Source: Pseudoalteromonas sp. R3 (GTDB lineage Bacteria; Pseudomonadota; Gammaproteobacteria; Enterobacterales; Alteromonadaceae). From it: a stretch of 64,000 bases of DNA. Positions 53,748 to 61,764 of the stretch are shown piece after piece (within the stretch, counting starts at the first letter, position 1; each line of letters opens with the position of its first letter). Location: the NCBI RefSeq assembly GCF_004014715.1, contig NZ_CP034835.1, positions 2,356,001 through 2,420,000 on the forward strand, read 5' to 3'. Both the position numbers and the translations under genes were made by a program. The notes below the pieces were generated by a model, which saw only the letters and a program-made list of their open reading frames with translations, searched no databases and had not been told where the DNA came from.

Positions 53748-55658
53748 TTAACGTCTGTCTTTGATTTCTTCGCTGATCTTAGCAATAAAGTCATCAACAG
53801 AGAACTTGCCCAGGTCTTCACCTTTGCGAGTTCTTACCGCAACTTCTTGTTGTTCAACTTCTTTGTCTCCAACAACAAGGAGATACGGGATACGTTTTAA
53901 AGTATGCTCGCGGATTTTAAAGCCAATCTTTTCATTTCTCAAGTCAGCACCGGCTCTTATTCCAAGTTTATTCAGTTTTTGTACAACTTCCTGCACATAG
54001 TCCGCCTGTTTATCGGTGATATTCATGATCACCACTTGCTTAGGCGCAAGCCAGGTCGGGAATAAACCCGCATACTCTTCAGTCAGAATACCAATGAAAC
54101 GTTCCAGTGAACCCAACACAGCACGGTGGATCATCACTGGTGTTTTACGTTCATTGTTTTCTGCTACATATGTCGCGCCTAAGCGGCCCGGTAAAGCAAA
54201 GTCTAGCTGTACTGTGCCACATTGCCAAGCACGCTCAAGACAGTCGTACAAAGTAAACTCGATCTTAGGACCATAAAACGCGCCCTCGCCTGGCAGATAA
54301 TCGAACTCGATGTCGTTTGCTTTAAGTGCATCAGCCAGCGCTTCTTCTGCTTTGTCCCACATTTCGTCGTCGCCGATACGCTTTTCAGGGCGTGTAGACA
54401 GTTTTACGACAATCTTTTCAAAGCCGAATGTTGAATATGTATCATAGATCATATTAATACAAGCTGATACTTCATCCATGATCTGCTCTTCTGTACAGAA
54501 GATATGTGCGTCATCCTGAGTAAAGCCACGAACACGCATCAGACCGTGCAGTGCACCCGAAGGCTCGTTACGGTGACAACAACCAAATTCGGCCATACGT
54601 AGTGGTAAGTCGCGGTACGACTTCAGGCCCTGGTTGAAGATTTGCACGTGACCCGGACAGTTCATCGGCTTAATGGCATATTCACGCTTCTCAGACTCTG
54701 TGGTGAACATAGCATCAGCGTACTTGTCCCAGTGGCCTGATTTTTCCCACAGACCACGGTCCATCATCAGCGGGCCTTTAACTTCTTCGTAAGCATATTC
54801 ACGTAGCTTCTCGCGCACGAAGTCTTCAAGCTCACGGTAGATGCTCCAGCCGTCGTTATGCCAGAAAACCATGCCCGGCGCTTCTTCCTGCCAGTGCCAC
54901 AGATCCAGCGCTTTACCGATTTTACGGTGATCGCGTTTCTCAGCTTCTTCCAGGCGCTTCAGGTAAGCCTTAAGCTGCTTCTTATCTGCCCACGCAGTAC
55001 CATAGATACGCTGCAGCATTTTATTTTCTGCATTACCACGCCAGTATGCGCCAGCCACTTTCATAATTTTGAAGTGTTGGCAGAATTTCATGTTTGGCAC
55101 GTGCGGACCACGACACATGTCCACATATTCTTCGTGGTGGTAAAGGCCTGGACGGTCATCTTTGTCGATGTTTTCATCCAGGATTTCCATTTTGTAGGTT
55201 TCGCCACGCGCTTCGAACGCATCGCGTGCTTCTTGCCAGCTTACTTTCTTTTTAACAACGTCATAGTTAGTTTTAGCAAGTTCAAGCATGCGCTTTTCGA
55301 TGGCATCGAGGTCTTCCTGAGTCAGCGAGTGCTCCATGTCGATGTCATAGTAGAAACCATTGTCAATGGTCGGACCGATCGCCATTTTGGCTTCAGGGAA
55401 AAGCTGCTTAACCGCGTGGCCAATCAAGTGCGCACACGAGTGACGAATGATCTCTAAGCCATCTTCATCTTTTGCGGTGATGATCTCAAGCTGCGCGTCC
55501 TGTTCAATCAGGTCGCATGCATCCACTCGGACGCCGTTCACACGACCGGCAATGGTCGCCTTCGCAAGGCCTGGGCCGATGTCCTGAGCAACTTCTAAAG
55601 TGGTAACCGGATTTTCAAAAATACGCTGACTGCCGTCAGGGAGAGTAATTACTGGCAT
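53748..55658 (-). CDS. thrS: Threonyl-tRNA synthetase
   Basis: A 636-residue class II synthetase that charges tRNA-Thr. It starts with the TGS domain ([24 protein letters not shown]), then the editing domain with [16 protein letters not shown] and [10 protein letters not shown] (zinc-like editing His/Cys), and the catalytic core with the zinc Cys in MNCPGH and motif 2/3 segments ([28 protein letters not shown]). The C-terminal anticodon-binding domain is [15 protein letters not shown] onward. Length matches E. coli (642). The ATG has an AGGAA site. First gene of the operon with infC, rpmI and rplT. Confidence 0.97.
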   Translation of the reverse strand: MPVITLPDGSQRIFENPVTTLEVAQDIGPGLAKATIAGRVNGVRVDACDLIEQDAQLEIITAKDEDGLEIIRHSCAHLIGHAVKQLFPEAKMAIGPTIDNGFYYDIDMEHSLTQEDLDAIEKRMLELAKTNYDVVKKKVSWQEARDAFEARGETYKMEILDENIDKDDRPGLYHHEEYVDMCRGPHVPNMKFCQHFKIMKVAGAYWRGNAENKMLQRIYGTAWADKKQLKAYLKRLEEAEKRDHRKIGKALDLWHWQEEAPGMVFWHNDGWSIYRELEDFVREKLREYAYEEVKGPLMMDRGLWEKSGHWDKYADAMFTTESEKREYAIKPMNCPGHVQIFNQGLKSYRDLPLRMAEFGCCHRNEPSGALHGLMRVRGFTQDDAHIFCTEEQIMDEVSACINMIYDTYSTFGFEKIVVKLSTRPEKRIGDDEMWDKAEEALADALKANDIEFDYLPGEGAFYGPKIEFTLYDCLERAWQCGTVQLDFALPGRLGATYVAENNERKTPVMIHRAVLGSLERFIGILTEEYAGLFPTWLAPKQVVIMNITDKQADYVQEVVQKLNKLGIRAGADLRNEKIGFKIREHTLKRIPYLLVVGDKEVEQQEVAVRTRKGEDLGKFSVDDFIAKISEEIKDRR

Positions 55659-55893
55659 GATAATTCCTATTTACAGTGGTGACACCTACAACGCATCACA
55701 TGTATTAGTTAAGTTAATTCTTTTAAATTTGACGCCCATCAACGCTTTTACGAATAAGCATTGATTGAACAGTGATATACTGACAGAGTCTGGGGACTTT
55801 CAAACGCAGCGCCCATTGTGAACGCTCACGTGGCGAGTTGCAAGGAAAAGACTAAGATTAAGCAGGGATTTGGGTAAAATGACGAGGAAAACC

Positions 55894-56898
55894 ATGGCAC
55901 AGAAACACACATACAAGTTTGCATCCTTCAATTTGCTGAACTTTGCTGCGCCCCCCTATTCTTTTTATCAACTAGATGAATCCTACAATGACACACAATG
56001 GCTGACCAAAACTCAGTTTATCACAGGTTTAATCCAGCATATGGACCCCAGTGTGATTGTATTTCAGGAAGTATTTAGCCCGGAAACACTGGCCACCTTG
56101 TGCGAAGATTTAGGGCTGCCCTATTTTGCCACCGTCGATACGCCCAAACCCGACCTGGTTTATCCCAATGTGCTGTTTAACCCCATTGTCGCCATTGCCA
56201 GTAAGTTCCCCTTTAAAAGCTTCACTCCGCTGGAGCCTTGCCCTGAACTCCTGGAGTACCTCAATAACCAGCACCAGTTTAAGTTCAATCGCACGCCCAT
56301 AAAATGCAGTTTTGAGCTACCCGGTTTTGGCCTGACAACCGTCTATGCGGTGCATTTTAAATCTCAACGCGTCCATTCGATGGCTCATATGCTGGGCAAT
56401 ACTTCTGTTGAAGATCCCCTGCTCACGTTATTACACCAGACAGTGGGCACTATGCAGTCGCAGATCTCCCGCTCCTTGGAAGCCTCTATTGTTTACTACG
56501 ATGCACTCAAGACTCAAAGGGAAAAAGGCGCCGCAACACTCGTGATGGGCGATTTCAACGACCATATTGCCAGCCCGGCGCTGTCTTTTATGACTCAGCA
56601 GTTTCCAACCAGTGCCATACATCAGGATGTTAATAGCGTCGGACTGTTCGACAGTTTTTGTCTGGCCGACAATCAACTTAGTTTTGGCCAGAAGCCGCCG
56701 ACACATTATTATCAGGGTACGGGAAACACGCTTGATTATATTTTAGCCTCTAAAGAGTTCAACCCAAACCATGAACACAGCAAGGTCAGACGCCTGACCT
56801 ATCACAATTATGCCTCGCACCTCGACCCCAAAAGAGATGAAGAAGACATTCGCTATTCTGATCATGCCGCCATTGCCATAGAAATGATGTTGCAATAA
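55894..56898 (+). CDS. Endonuclease/exonuclease/phosphatase family protein
   Basis: A 334-residue protein of the EEP (DNase I-like) fold. Catalytic features are FASFNLLNF (Asn) at the start, VIVFQEVF (metal-binding Glu) at about 54, VHFKSQR at about 157, VMGDFNDH (Asp, Asn) at about 218, and the final SDHAAIAIE (Asp-His). The ATG at 55894 was chosen for the GAGGAAAACC site before it; in-frame starts at 55879 and 55870 are weaker. Substrate could be nucleic acid or a phosphoester; no signal peptide is seen. Confidence 0.82.
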   Translation: MAQKHTYKFASFNLLNFAAPPYSFYQLDESYNDTQWLTKTQFITGLIQHMDPSVIVFQEVFSPETLATLCEDLGLPYFATVDTPKPDLVYPNVLFNPIVAIASKFPFKSFTPLEPCPELLEYLNNQHQFKFNRTPIKCSFELPGFGLTTVYAVHFKSQRVHSMAHMLGNTSVEDPLLTLLHQTVGTMQSQISRSLEASIVYYDALKTQREKGAATLVMGDFNDHIASPALSFMTQQFPTSAIHQDVNSVGLFDSFCLADNQLSFGQKPPTHYYQGTGNTLDYILASKEFNPNHEHSKVRRLTYHNYASHLDPKRDEEDIRYSDHAAIAIEMMLQ

Positions 56899-56973
56899 GT
56901 TCTCGGCGTTGGCGAGCTGTGATATGATCTTTACCTGTAACGATTTATTTGACCAGTTAATGGGAAACCAACA

Positions 56974-57435
56974 ATGAGAACACTCGGTGTAGAGATTACC
57001 GGCAGCGAGGCCCTGCTGTGCCTGCTGAGCAAAGAAGAAGACGTTTTTGATATTCGCGATATTCGCCAGACGCGCTTTACGCTCGGCAATATTGGCCAGG
57101 ACACAGACGCGATGCGCAAATTCCACTTCGATTTTGCCAAGCTGGTAGAAGATTACAAAATTGACTCTATTGCCATCCGTCAACGTGCCCATAAAGGCAA
57201 GTTCGCGGGCAGCGCGGCCGGCTTTAAAATGGAAACAGCGATGCAGCTTATCGAAGGCACAGACGTCAAATTATTGTCTTCTACTGAAGTTAAAGAACAG
57301 CTGAAGCGTAATCCGGTGCCAGTCGATTTCGCCGATACAGGGTTAAAAAAGTACCAGGAACAAGCGTTTCATAACGCCTACGTATACATTATGCGTAAAA
57401 CCTATGGTCATGACGAAGCCGAACAGGCGGAATAA
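56974..57435 (+). CDS. DUF3010 family protein
   Basis: A 153-residue protein of a family common in Alteromonadales and Vibrionales. It begins MRTLGVEITGSEALLCLL, a strand pattern resembling RNase H-like folds, and has the conserved KGKFAGSAAGFKMETAMQL and KEQLKRNPVPVDFADTGLKKYQEQAF blocks. The family has no known function; the RuvC-like look of the first strands is only a suggestion. A good terminator follows. Confidence 0.78.
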   Translation: MRTLGVEITGSEALLCLLSKEEDVFDIRDIRQTRFTLGNIGQDTDAMRKFHFDFAKLVEDYKIDSIAIRQRAHKGKFAGSAAGFKMETAMQLIEGTDVKLLSSTEVKEQLKRNPVPVDFADTGLKKYQEQAFHNAYVYIMRKTYGHDEAEQAE

Positions 57436-57442
57436 CCCTATT

Positions 57443-57467
57443 GCCCGGCACGTAGGCCGGGCTTTTT
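57443..57467 (+). terminator. Terminator after the DUF3010 gene
   Basis: GCCCGGC (57443-57449), loop ACGTAG, GCCGGGC (57456-57462), then TTTTT. Confidence 0.87.
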
Positions 57468-57648
57468 GATCCCGCGACACACCGATAACACTTTCTCTTA
57501 TTTCACTTTTTCCAAATTGTCACTTGGTTTTCAGTCATATTCTGCGTTATAAGTACGCAAGGCGTGTGCGCTTTTTCTGAGCAAACCTACGAACACACCA
57601 CATCAACACACAGGGTCAGCCCGGCACTGTCATTATGCAGGAGGCAAT

Positions 57649-59493
57649 ATGCTTAAGTTTTTCGAACGATTCACCGACCCATTCCCAGCGCGACCAGCGA
57701 CACAACCACCACAAGGCTTGCTGGCGTTTTGCCGGTTTTATACCAAAGGCATGGAATGGCCTCTGTTGTTGATGTCGCTGTCGGCTGCCACCCTGGCTGC
57801 GCTCGAGGTGATGTTGTTTGGCTTTATGGGCACACTGGTTGACTGGATGCAGGCTTACACGCCCGCTGAGTTGTTTGAAGTCAAGCGCCAGGAGCTCACT
57901 GTGATGGCCGTGATCACTTTAGTCGGTCTGCCCTGCCTGGTATTTTTCCACAGTGCGATACTGCATCAAAGCCTGCTGGGTAACTACCCTATGGCCATTC
58001 GCTGGCTGGCGCATCGCTATCTGCTAAAACAAAGTATCTCTTTCTATCAGGATGAATTTGCCGGGCGCATTGCAACCAAAGTTATGCAAACGGCCCTGGC
58101 CATCCGAGAAGCGGTGATGAAGCTGCTCGATGTACTGGTTTACGTTATTGTGTACTTTGGCGCTATGCTTGCGCTGGTGAGCGACAATGACATGAGACTG
58201 ATGATCCCACTGCTGATTTGGCTGGTCTTGTACATAGGTATGCAGTTTTATTTTGTCCCCCGACTCAAACAGATTGCCAGTAAACAAGCCGATGCCCGCT
58301 CTCAGATGACTGGTCGCGTGGTCGACAGCTACACGAATATCACCACCGTGAAGCTGTTCTCATATAATAAACGCGAAGAAGTCTACGCCCGGGAAAGCAT
58401 GGACCTGTTTATCCAACCTGTCTATGCCCAGATGCGACTGGCAACCCAGTTAAACGTCAGCATCCAGACGCTTAACTTTCTTTTGGTGTTCAGTGTCGCG
58501 GCTGGTTCACTTTACCTTTGGTCACTCAGCGCCATCACCAGTGGTGCGATTGCAATCACGATTGCTCTGGCTTTGCGCCTTAACGGCATGTCGCAGTGGA
58601 TCATGTGGGAAGTGTCCAGCCTGTTTGAAAACATCGGCACGGCCATTGACGGTAAAAATACCTTAGCCAGGCCGTTAGACGTGCAGGATCTGCCCAATGC
58701 GCCGGCATTAAAAGTCACCAAAGGCGAAATAAAATTTACCGACCTGCATTTTGCCTACAAACGGCAAAAACACGCCGATCAGCAAGCTGTTATTCAGGGA
58801 CTCAACCTGACCATCTCCCCTGGCGAAAAAATCGGCATTGTTGGCCGCTCTGGCGCAGGTAAATCAACCCTGGTTAATCTGTTACTGCGTTTTTACGATG
58901 TTCAGCAAGGCGGCATTGAAATTGACGGGCAAAATATTGCTCAGGTTAACCAGGAAAGTTTGCGTGCACGCATTGCCATGGTCACACAAGACACTGCGCT
59001 GCTTCACCGTAGTGTCCGTGATAATGTACTGTACGGCAGGCCCGACGCCAGTGAAGCCGAGCTGCTGGATGCCATTAATCAGGCCGAAGCGAGTCAGTTT
59101 ATCGAAGGGCTTGAAGACAGCCAGGGGAATACCGGACTGGATGCCCAGGTGGGTGAGCGCGGTGTTAAGCTTTCAGGCGGACAACGCCAGCGTATTGCCA
59201 TAGCACGAGTATTACTAAAGAATGCCCCTATTCTGATTTTGGATGAGGCAACCGCGGCACTGGACTCTGAAGTTGAAGCGGCGATTCAGGATAGTTTAGA
59301 CAGTCTGATGACAGGTAAAACCGTGATTGCTATTGCACACCGCTTATCGACCATTGCACAAATGGACCGGCTGATAGTGATGGATCAGGGTCAGATTGTC
59401 GAACAAGGCACACACGATGCCCTACTGAAACAAGATGGTATTTATGCGAAATTGTGGACACATCAAACGGGCGGTTTTATTGGTGTTGAATAG
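57649..59493 (+). CDS. ABC exporter, fused permease and ATPase
   Basis: A 614-residue half-transporter of the MsbA/multidrug type. Six membrane helices occupy residues about 30-330 (for example LLLMSLSAATLAALEVMLFGFMG), and the nucleotide-binding domain follows with Walker A IVGRSGAGKST (about 398), signature LSGGQRQRIAIARV, Walker B ILILDEATAALD and H-loop IAIAHRLST. The gene starts at ATG after GCAGGAGGCAATATG. It converges with the TetR gene, whose stop lies 15 bp away. The substrate is unknown. Confidence 0.88.
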   Translation: MLKFFERFTDPFPARPATQPPQGLLAFCRFYTKGMEWPLLLMSLSAATLAALEVMLFGFMGTLVDWMQAYTPAELFEVKRQELTVMAVITLVGLPCLVFFHSAILHQSLLGNYPMAIRWLAHRYLLKQSISFYQDEFAGRIATKVMQTALAIREAVMKLLDVLVYVIVYFGAMLALVSDNDMRLMIPLLIWLVLYIGMQFYFVPRLKQIASKQADARSQMTGRVVDSYTNITTVKLFSYNKREEVYARESMDLFIQPVYAQMRLATQLNVSIQTLNFLLVFSVAAGSLYLWSLSAITSGAIAITIALALRLNGMSQWIMWEVSSLFENIGTAIDGKNTLARPLDVQDLPNAPALKVTKGEIKFTDLHFAYKRQKHADQQAVIQGLNLTISPGEKIGIVGRSGAGKSTLVNLLLRFYDVQQGGIEIDGQNIAQVNQESLRARIAMVTQDTALLHRSVRDNVLYGRPDASEAELLDAINQAEASQFIEGLEDSQGNTGLDAQVGERGVKLSGGQRQRIAIARVLLKNAPILILDEATAALDSEVEAAIQDSLDSLMTGKTVIAIAHRLSTIAQMDRLIVMDQGQIVEQGTHDALLKQDGIYAKLWTHQTGGFIGVE

Positions 59494-59508
59494 TCGCAGC
59501 CATGTGGC

Positions 59509-60123
59509 TCAGGTCGGTTGTTGCGTTGCGTATTTTATGCCCCCACAAAACAACTGGCAGGCCTGATCCACAAAAGCATCAAGATCTGCTTCCGAAAGGG
59601 GGGCCTGCCAGCGGATAGCCTGATCCCAAAACGTCAGCCTTTTCAACGCCCCCCAAAAAAACGCTGCAGCAAATGGCGCAGAGAAAGTTCCCAGACATCC
59701 AGCTCTGTAAGCCTCTTCAAACCACAGGCTCATTGCAGCTTCGCACTGGCTAAACTTACTATTAAGCCTGTCAGCCTGGGCCTGACAGCGCATGGACTCG
59801 ATCATAACGATGCGTGACAACTTGATATAGTCTACGTCCGCTAACAAAGAAACAGCGCTGTCGGCAAGGTGACGCAGCTGAATTTCAAAATCATAGTTTG
59901 GGATAAACTGAATGGTGGTAATCGGCTGTATTCTTTCAATTAACGAAACAACCACCGCATCAAACAAGGCTTCTTTTGTTGCATAATGCTTGTACAATGT
60001 ACGTTTGGATACCCCTGCTGCACCGCAAATTGCCTCCATAGTGGTGGCCTGCAGTCCCCGCTGAGCAAACTCTTCTACCGCTGCGCTTAATATTGCTTGT
60101 TGTTTTTCAGTAAGCTGGGTCAT
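59509..60123 (-). CDS. TetR/AcrR family transcriptional regulator
   Basis: A 204-residue repressor from the ATG at 60123 (MTQLTEKQQAIL); a second ATG at 60135 would add four residues. The N-terminal helix-turn-helix is in ILSAAVEEFAQRGLQATTMEAICGAAGVSKRTLYKHYATKEALFDAVV, and the C-terminal helical domain would bind ligand. It is divergent from the RND efflux genes, the arrangement of AcrR-acrAB and MexR-type systems, so it probably represses them until a toxic compound is bound. Confidence 0.87.
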   Translation of the reverse strand: MTQLTEKQQAILSAAVEEFAQRGLQATTMEAICGAAGVSKRTLYKHYATKEALFDAVVVSLIERIQPITTIQFIPNYDFEIQLRHLADSAVSLLADVDYIKLSRIVMIESMRCQAQADRLNSKFSQCEAAMSLWFEEAYRAGCLGTFSAPFAAAFFWGALKRLTFWDQAIRWQAPLSEADLDAFVDQACQLFCGGIKYATQQPT

Positions 60124-60584
60124 CGACTCGAACATCTGTGTGAAATTAACAGCAGTTTAACTTAAAAAGGCCCAGTGTGAAAGTAAACGCTTTCGTGTAC
60201 TAAATTCTTAAAAAAGTACACCACACCGTTTACCCAATAAAAAATTAGGTATACACTTGCGTATACTTGCAACATTGTCGACTCATCCCAGCACAGTACA
60301 ACTGACTGAAAATCCTGTTGGATAAGCAGCAGCCGGTGCTTTAATGCTGACCCGGTTTGCGCTGTTTTGGTGTAGACAGCGCGCCGTAAGACAGTCTGTT
60401 CACTGGTTTCAGGGCCGGATCTACAGTAATTAAATCGGCACACGCAATTATAAAAGCAGTGCTACACTTACTTGATTGGTTTGTGAACACGTCAGCGAAT
60501 AAATGCAAAAGTAAACCCAATAAATGAGAGTTTAATTCGTCTCTTTTCAGGAATAAAAAATTTTAATCAGGATTTGGAGTATAC
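60124..60584. promoter_or_regulatory. TetR / RND efflux intergenic control region
   Basis: A 461-bp gap. The hexamer GTATAC occurs at 60249-60254 and 60261-60266, 12 bp apart, and again just before the efflux ATG at 60579-60584. GAAAG/CTTTC arms also form a short hairpin at about 60178-60193. Such repeated short palindromes are candidate operators for the divergent TetR protein. No clear -35/-10 pair was identified. Confidence 0.4.
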
Positions 60585-61760
60585 ATGTATCCAGCCAACA
60601 AAAGCAGTCGTGTAGTACACCTGGCAACAACGGTATTGTCTGCACTCATTATTTCCGCCTGCTCCGAGGCGCCACAAGGCCAGGGTGGCCCCTCTATGCC
60701 GCCCGCACAGGTAAGCATCAACAAAGTCACAACCCAAAGTGTGCCATTTAATATCGAGCTGCCAGCGACACTGGCTGGCGATAAAGAAGTGGAGATCCGG
60801 GCCCGCGTGTCGGGGCTTATTGAGTCCCGAAATTTTGAGGAAGGTCAGTATGTTAAAGCCGGGCGCTCTTTATTTACCATTGAGCTTCGTCCATTGCAAC
60901 TGGAGCTTGAAAAAGCCGCAGCTGAACTCAACGCAGCCAAAGCCAATGTAGCGCAGGCAAAGCGTGAAAAAGACCGGCTTGAGCGCCTGAAAGACGAACG
61001 CTCAGTGTCGAAGCGGGATTTCGATAATGCCGTATCAGCGTACGAAATTGCCATCGCAAATCTGGACTCAGCCAAAGTAGCGCTCAGTGAAGCGCAGCTG
61101 GACCTGGAATATGCTCAGGTTAAAGCACCCGTTTCGGGTATCATGGGCCGGGAATTTGTCTCCCAAGGTAGCTATGTCTCAGGTCCGACTGTACTCCTGA
61201 GTGAACTGACCGACACCGGCATGATGCGCGCACGCTTCGGCTTTTCTGAGCGAGAGCAATTGGCAATGCGCCAGGATGTCGAAAATGGCACCCTCAGCCT
61301 GCCCAAAAACAACGAGTTCAACGCCACCATAGTACTGCAGGATGGCTCTGTCTATGCACACTCCGGCAAAGTTGACTTCTCGGATGTGCGAGTCAACCGT
61401 TTTACGGGTACCAGTGAGCTCCAAGCACGCATCAATAACCCCGACGGTGAACTGCGCCCGGGTCAGTTTGTCCGCGTTCGTCTGTCAGGCGCGGTGCGTA
61501 ACAATGCTATTGTGTTGCCACAGCGTGCGGTGTTGGATAACGGCACAGGTAAGTTTGTCTATATCGCAACCGAGAATGAACAAGGTATGACCGTTGCTTT
61601 GCCCGCCCCTGTTGAAGTGGGTGAATGGGTGAATTTAGATGGTAAAAATATGTGGGTGATACGACAAGGCCTGACACCCGGCCAACCCGTGATCGTTGAA
61701 GGCATGGCGCGGATCTTCTTCCCGGGAATGCCAGTCTCAGTGAGCGGTGAAGGAGAATAA
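60585..61760 (+). CDS. RND efflux periplasmic adaptor (AcrA/MexA type)
   Basis: A 391-residue lipoprotein adaptor with lipobox LIISAC (Cys at about 26). The first lipoyl half is EVEIRARVSGLIESRNFEEGQYV, then an alpha-hairpin coiled coil (about 105-170, ELEKAAAELNAAKANVAQAKR), the second half VKAPVSGIMGREFVS, and the beta-barrel and membrane-proximal domains. It links the inner-membrane pump to a TolC-type channel. The pump gene starts four bases after its stop. It is probably repressed by the divergent TetR protein. Confidence 0.93.
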   Translation: MYPANKSSRVVHLATTVLSALIISACSEAPQGQGGPSMPPAQVSINKVTTQSVPFNIELPATLAGDKEVEIRARVSGLIESRNFEEGQYVKAGRSLFTIELRPLQLELEKAAAELNAAKANVAQAKREKDRLERLKDERSVSKRDFDNAVSAYEIAIANLDSAKVALSEAQLDLEYAQVKAPVSGIMGREFVSQGSYVSGPTVLLSELTDTGMMRARFGFSEREQLAMRQDVENGTLSLPKNNEFNATIVLQDGSVYAHSGKVDFSDVRVNRFTGTSELQARINNPDGELRPGQFVRVRLSGAVRNNAIVLPQRAVLDNGTGKFVYIATENEQGMTVALPAPVEVGEWVNLDGKNMWVIRQGLTPGQPVIVEGMARIFFPGMPVSVSGEGE

Positions 61761-61764
61761 TTGT

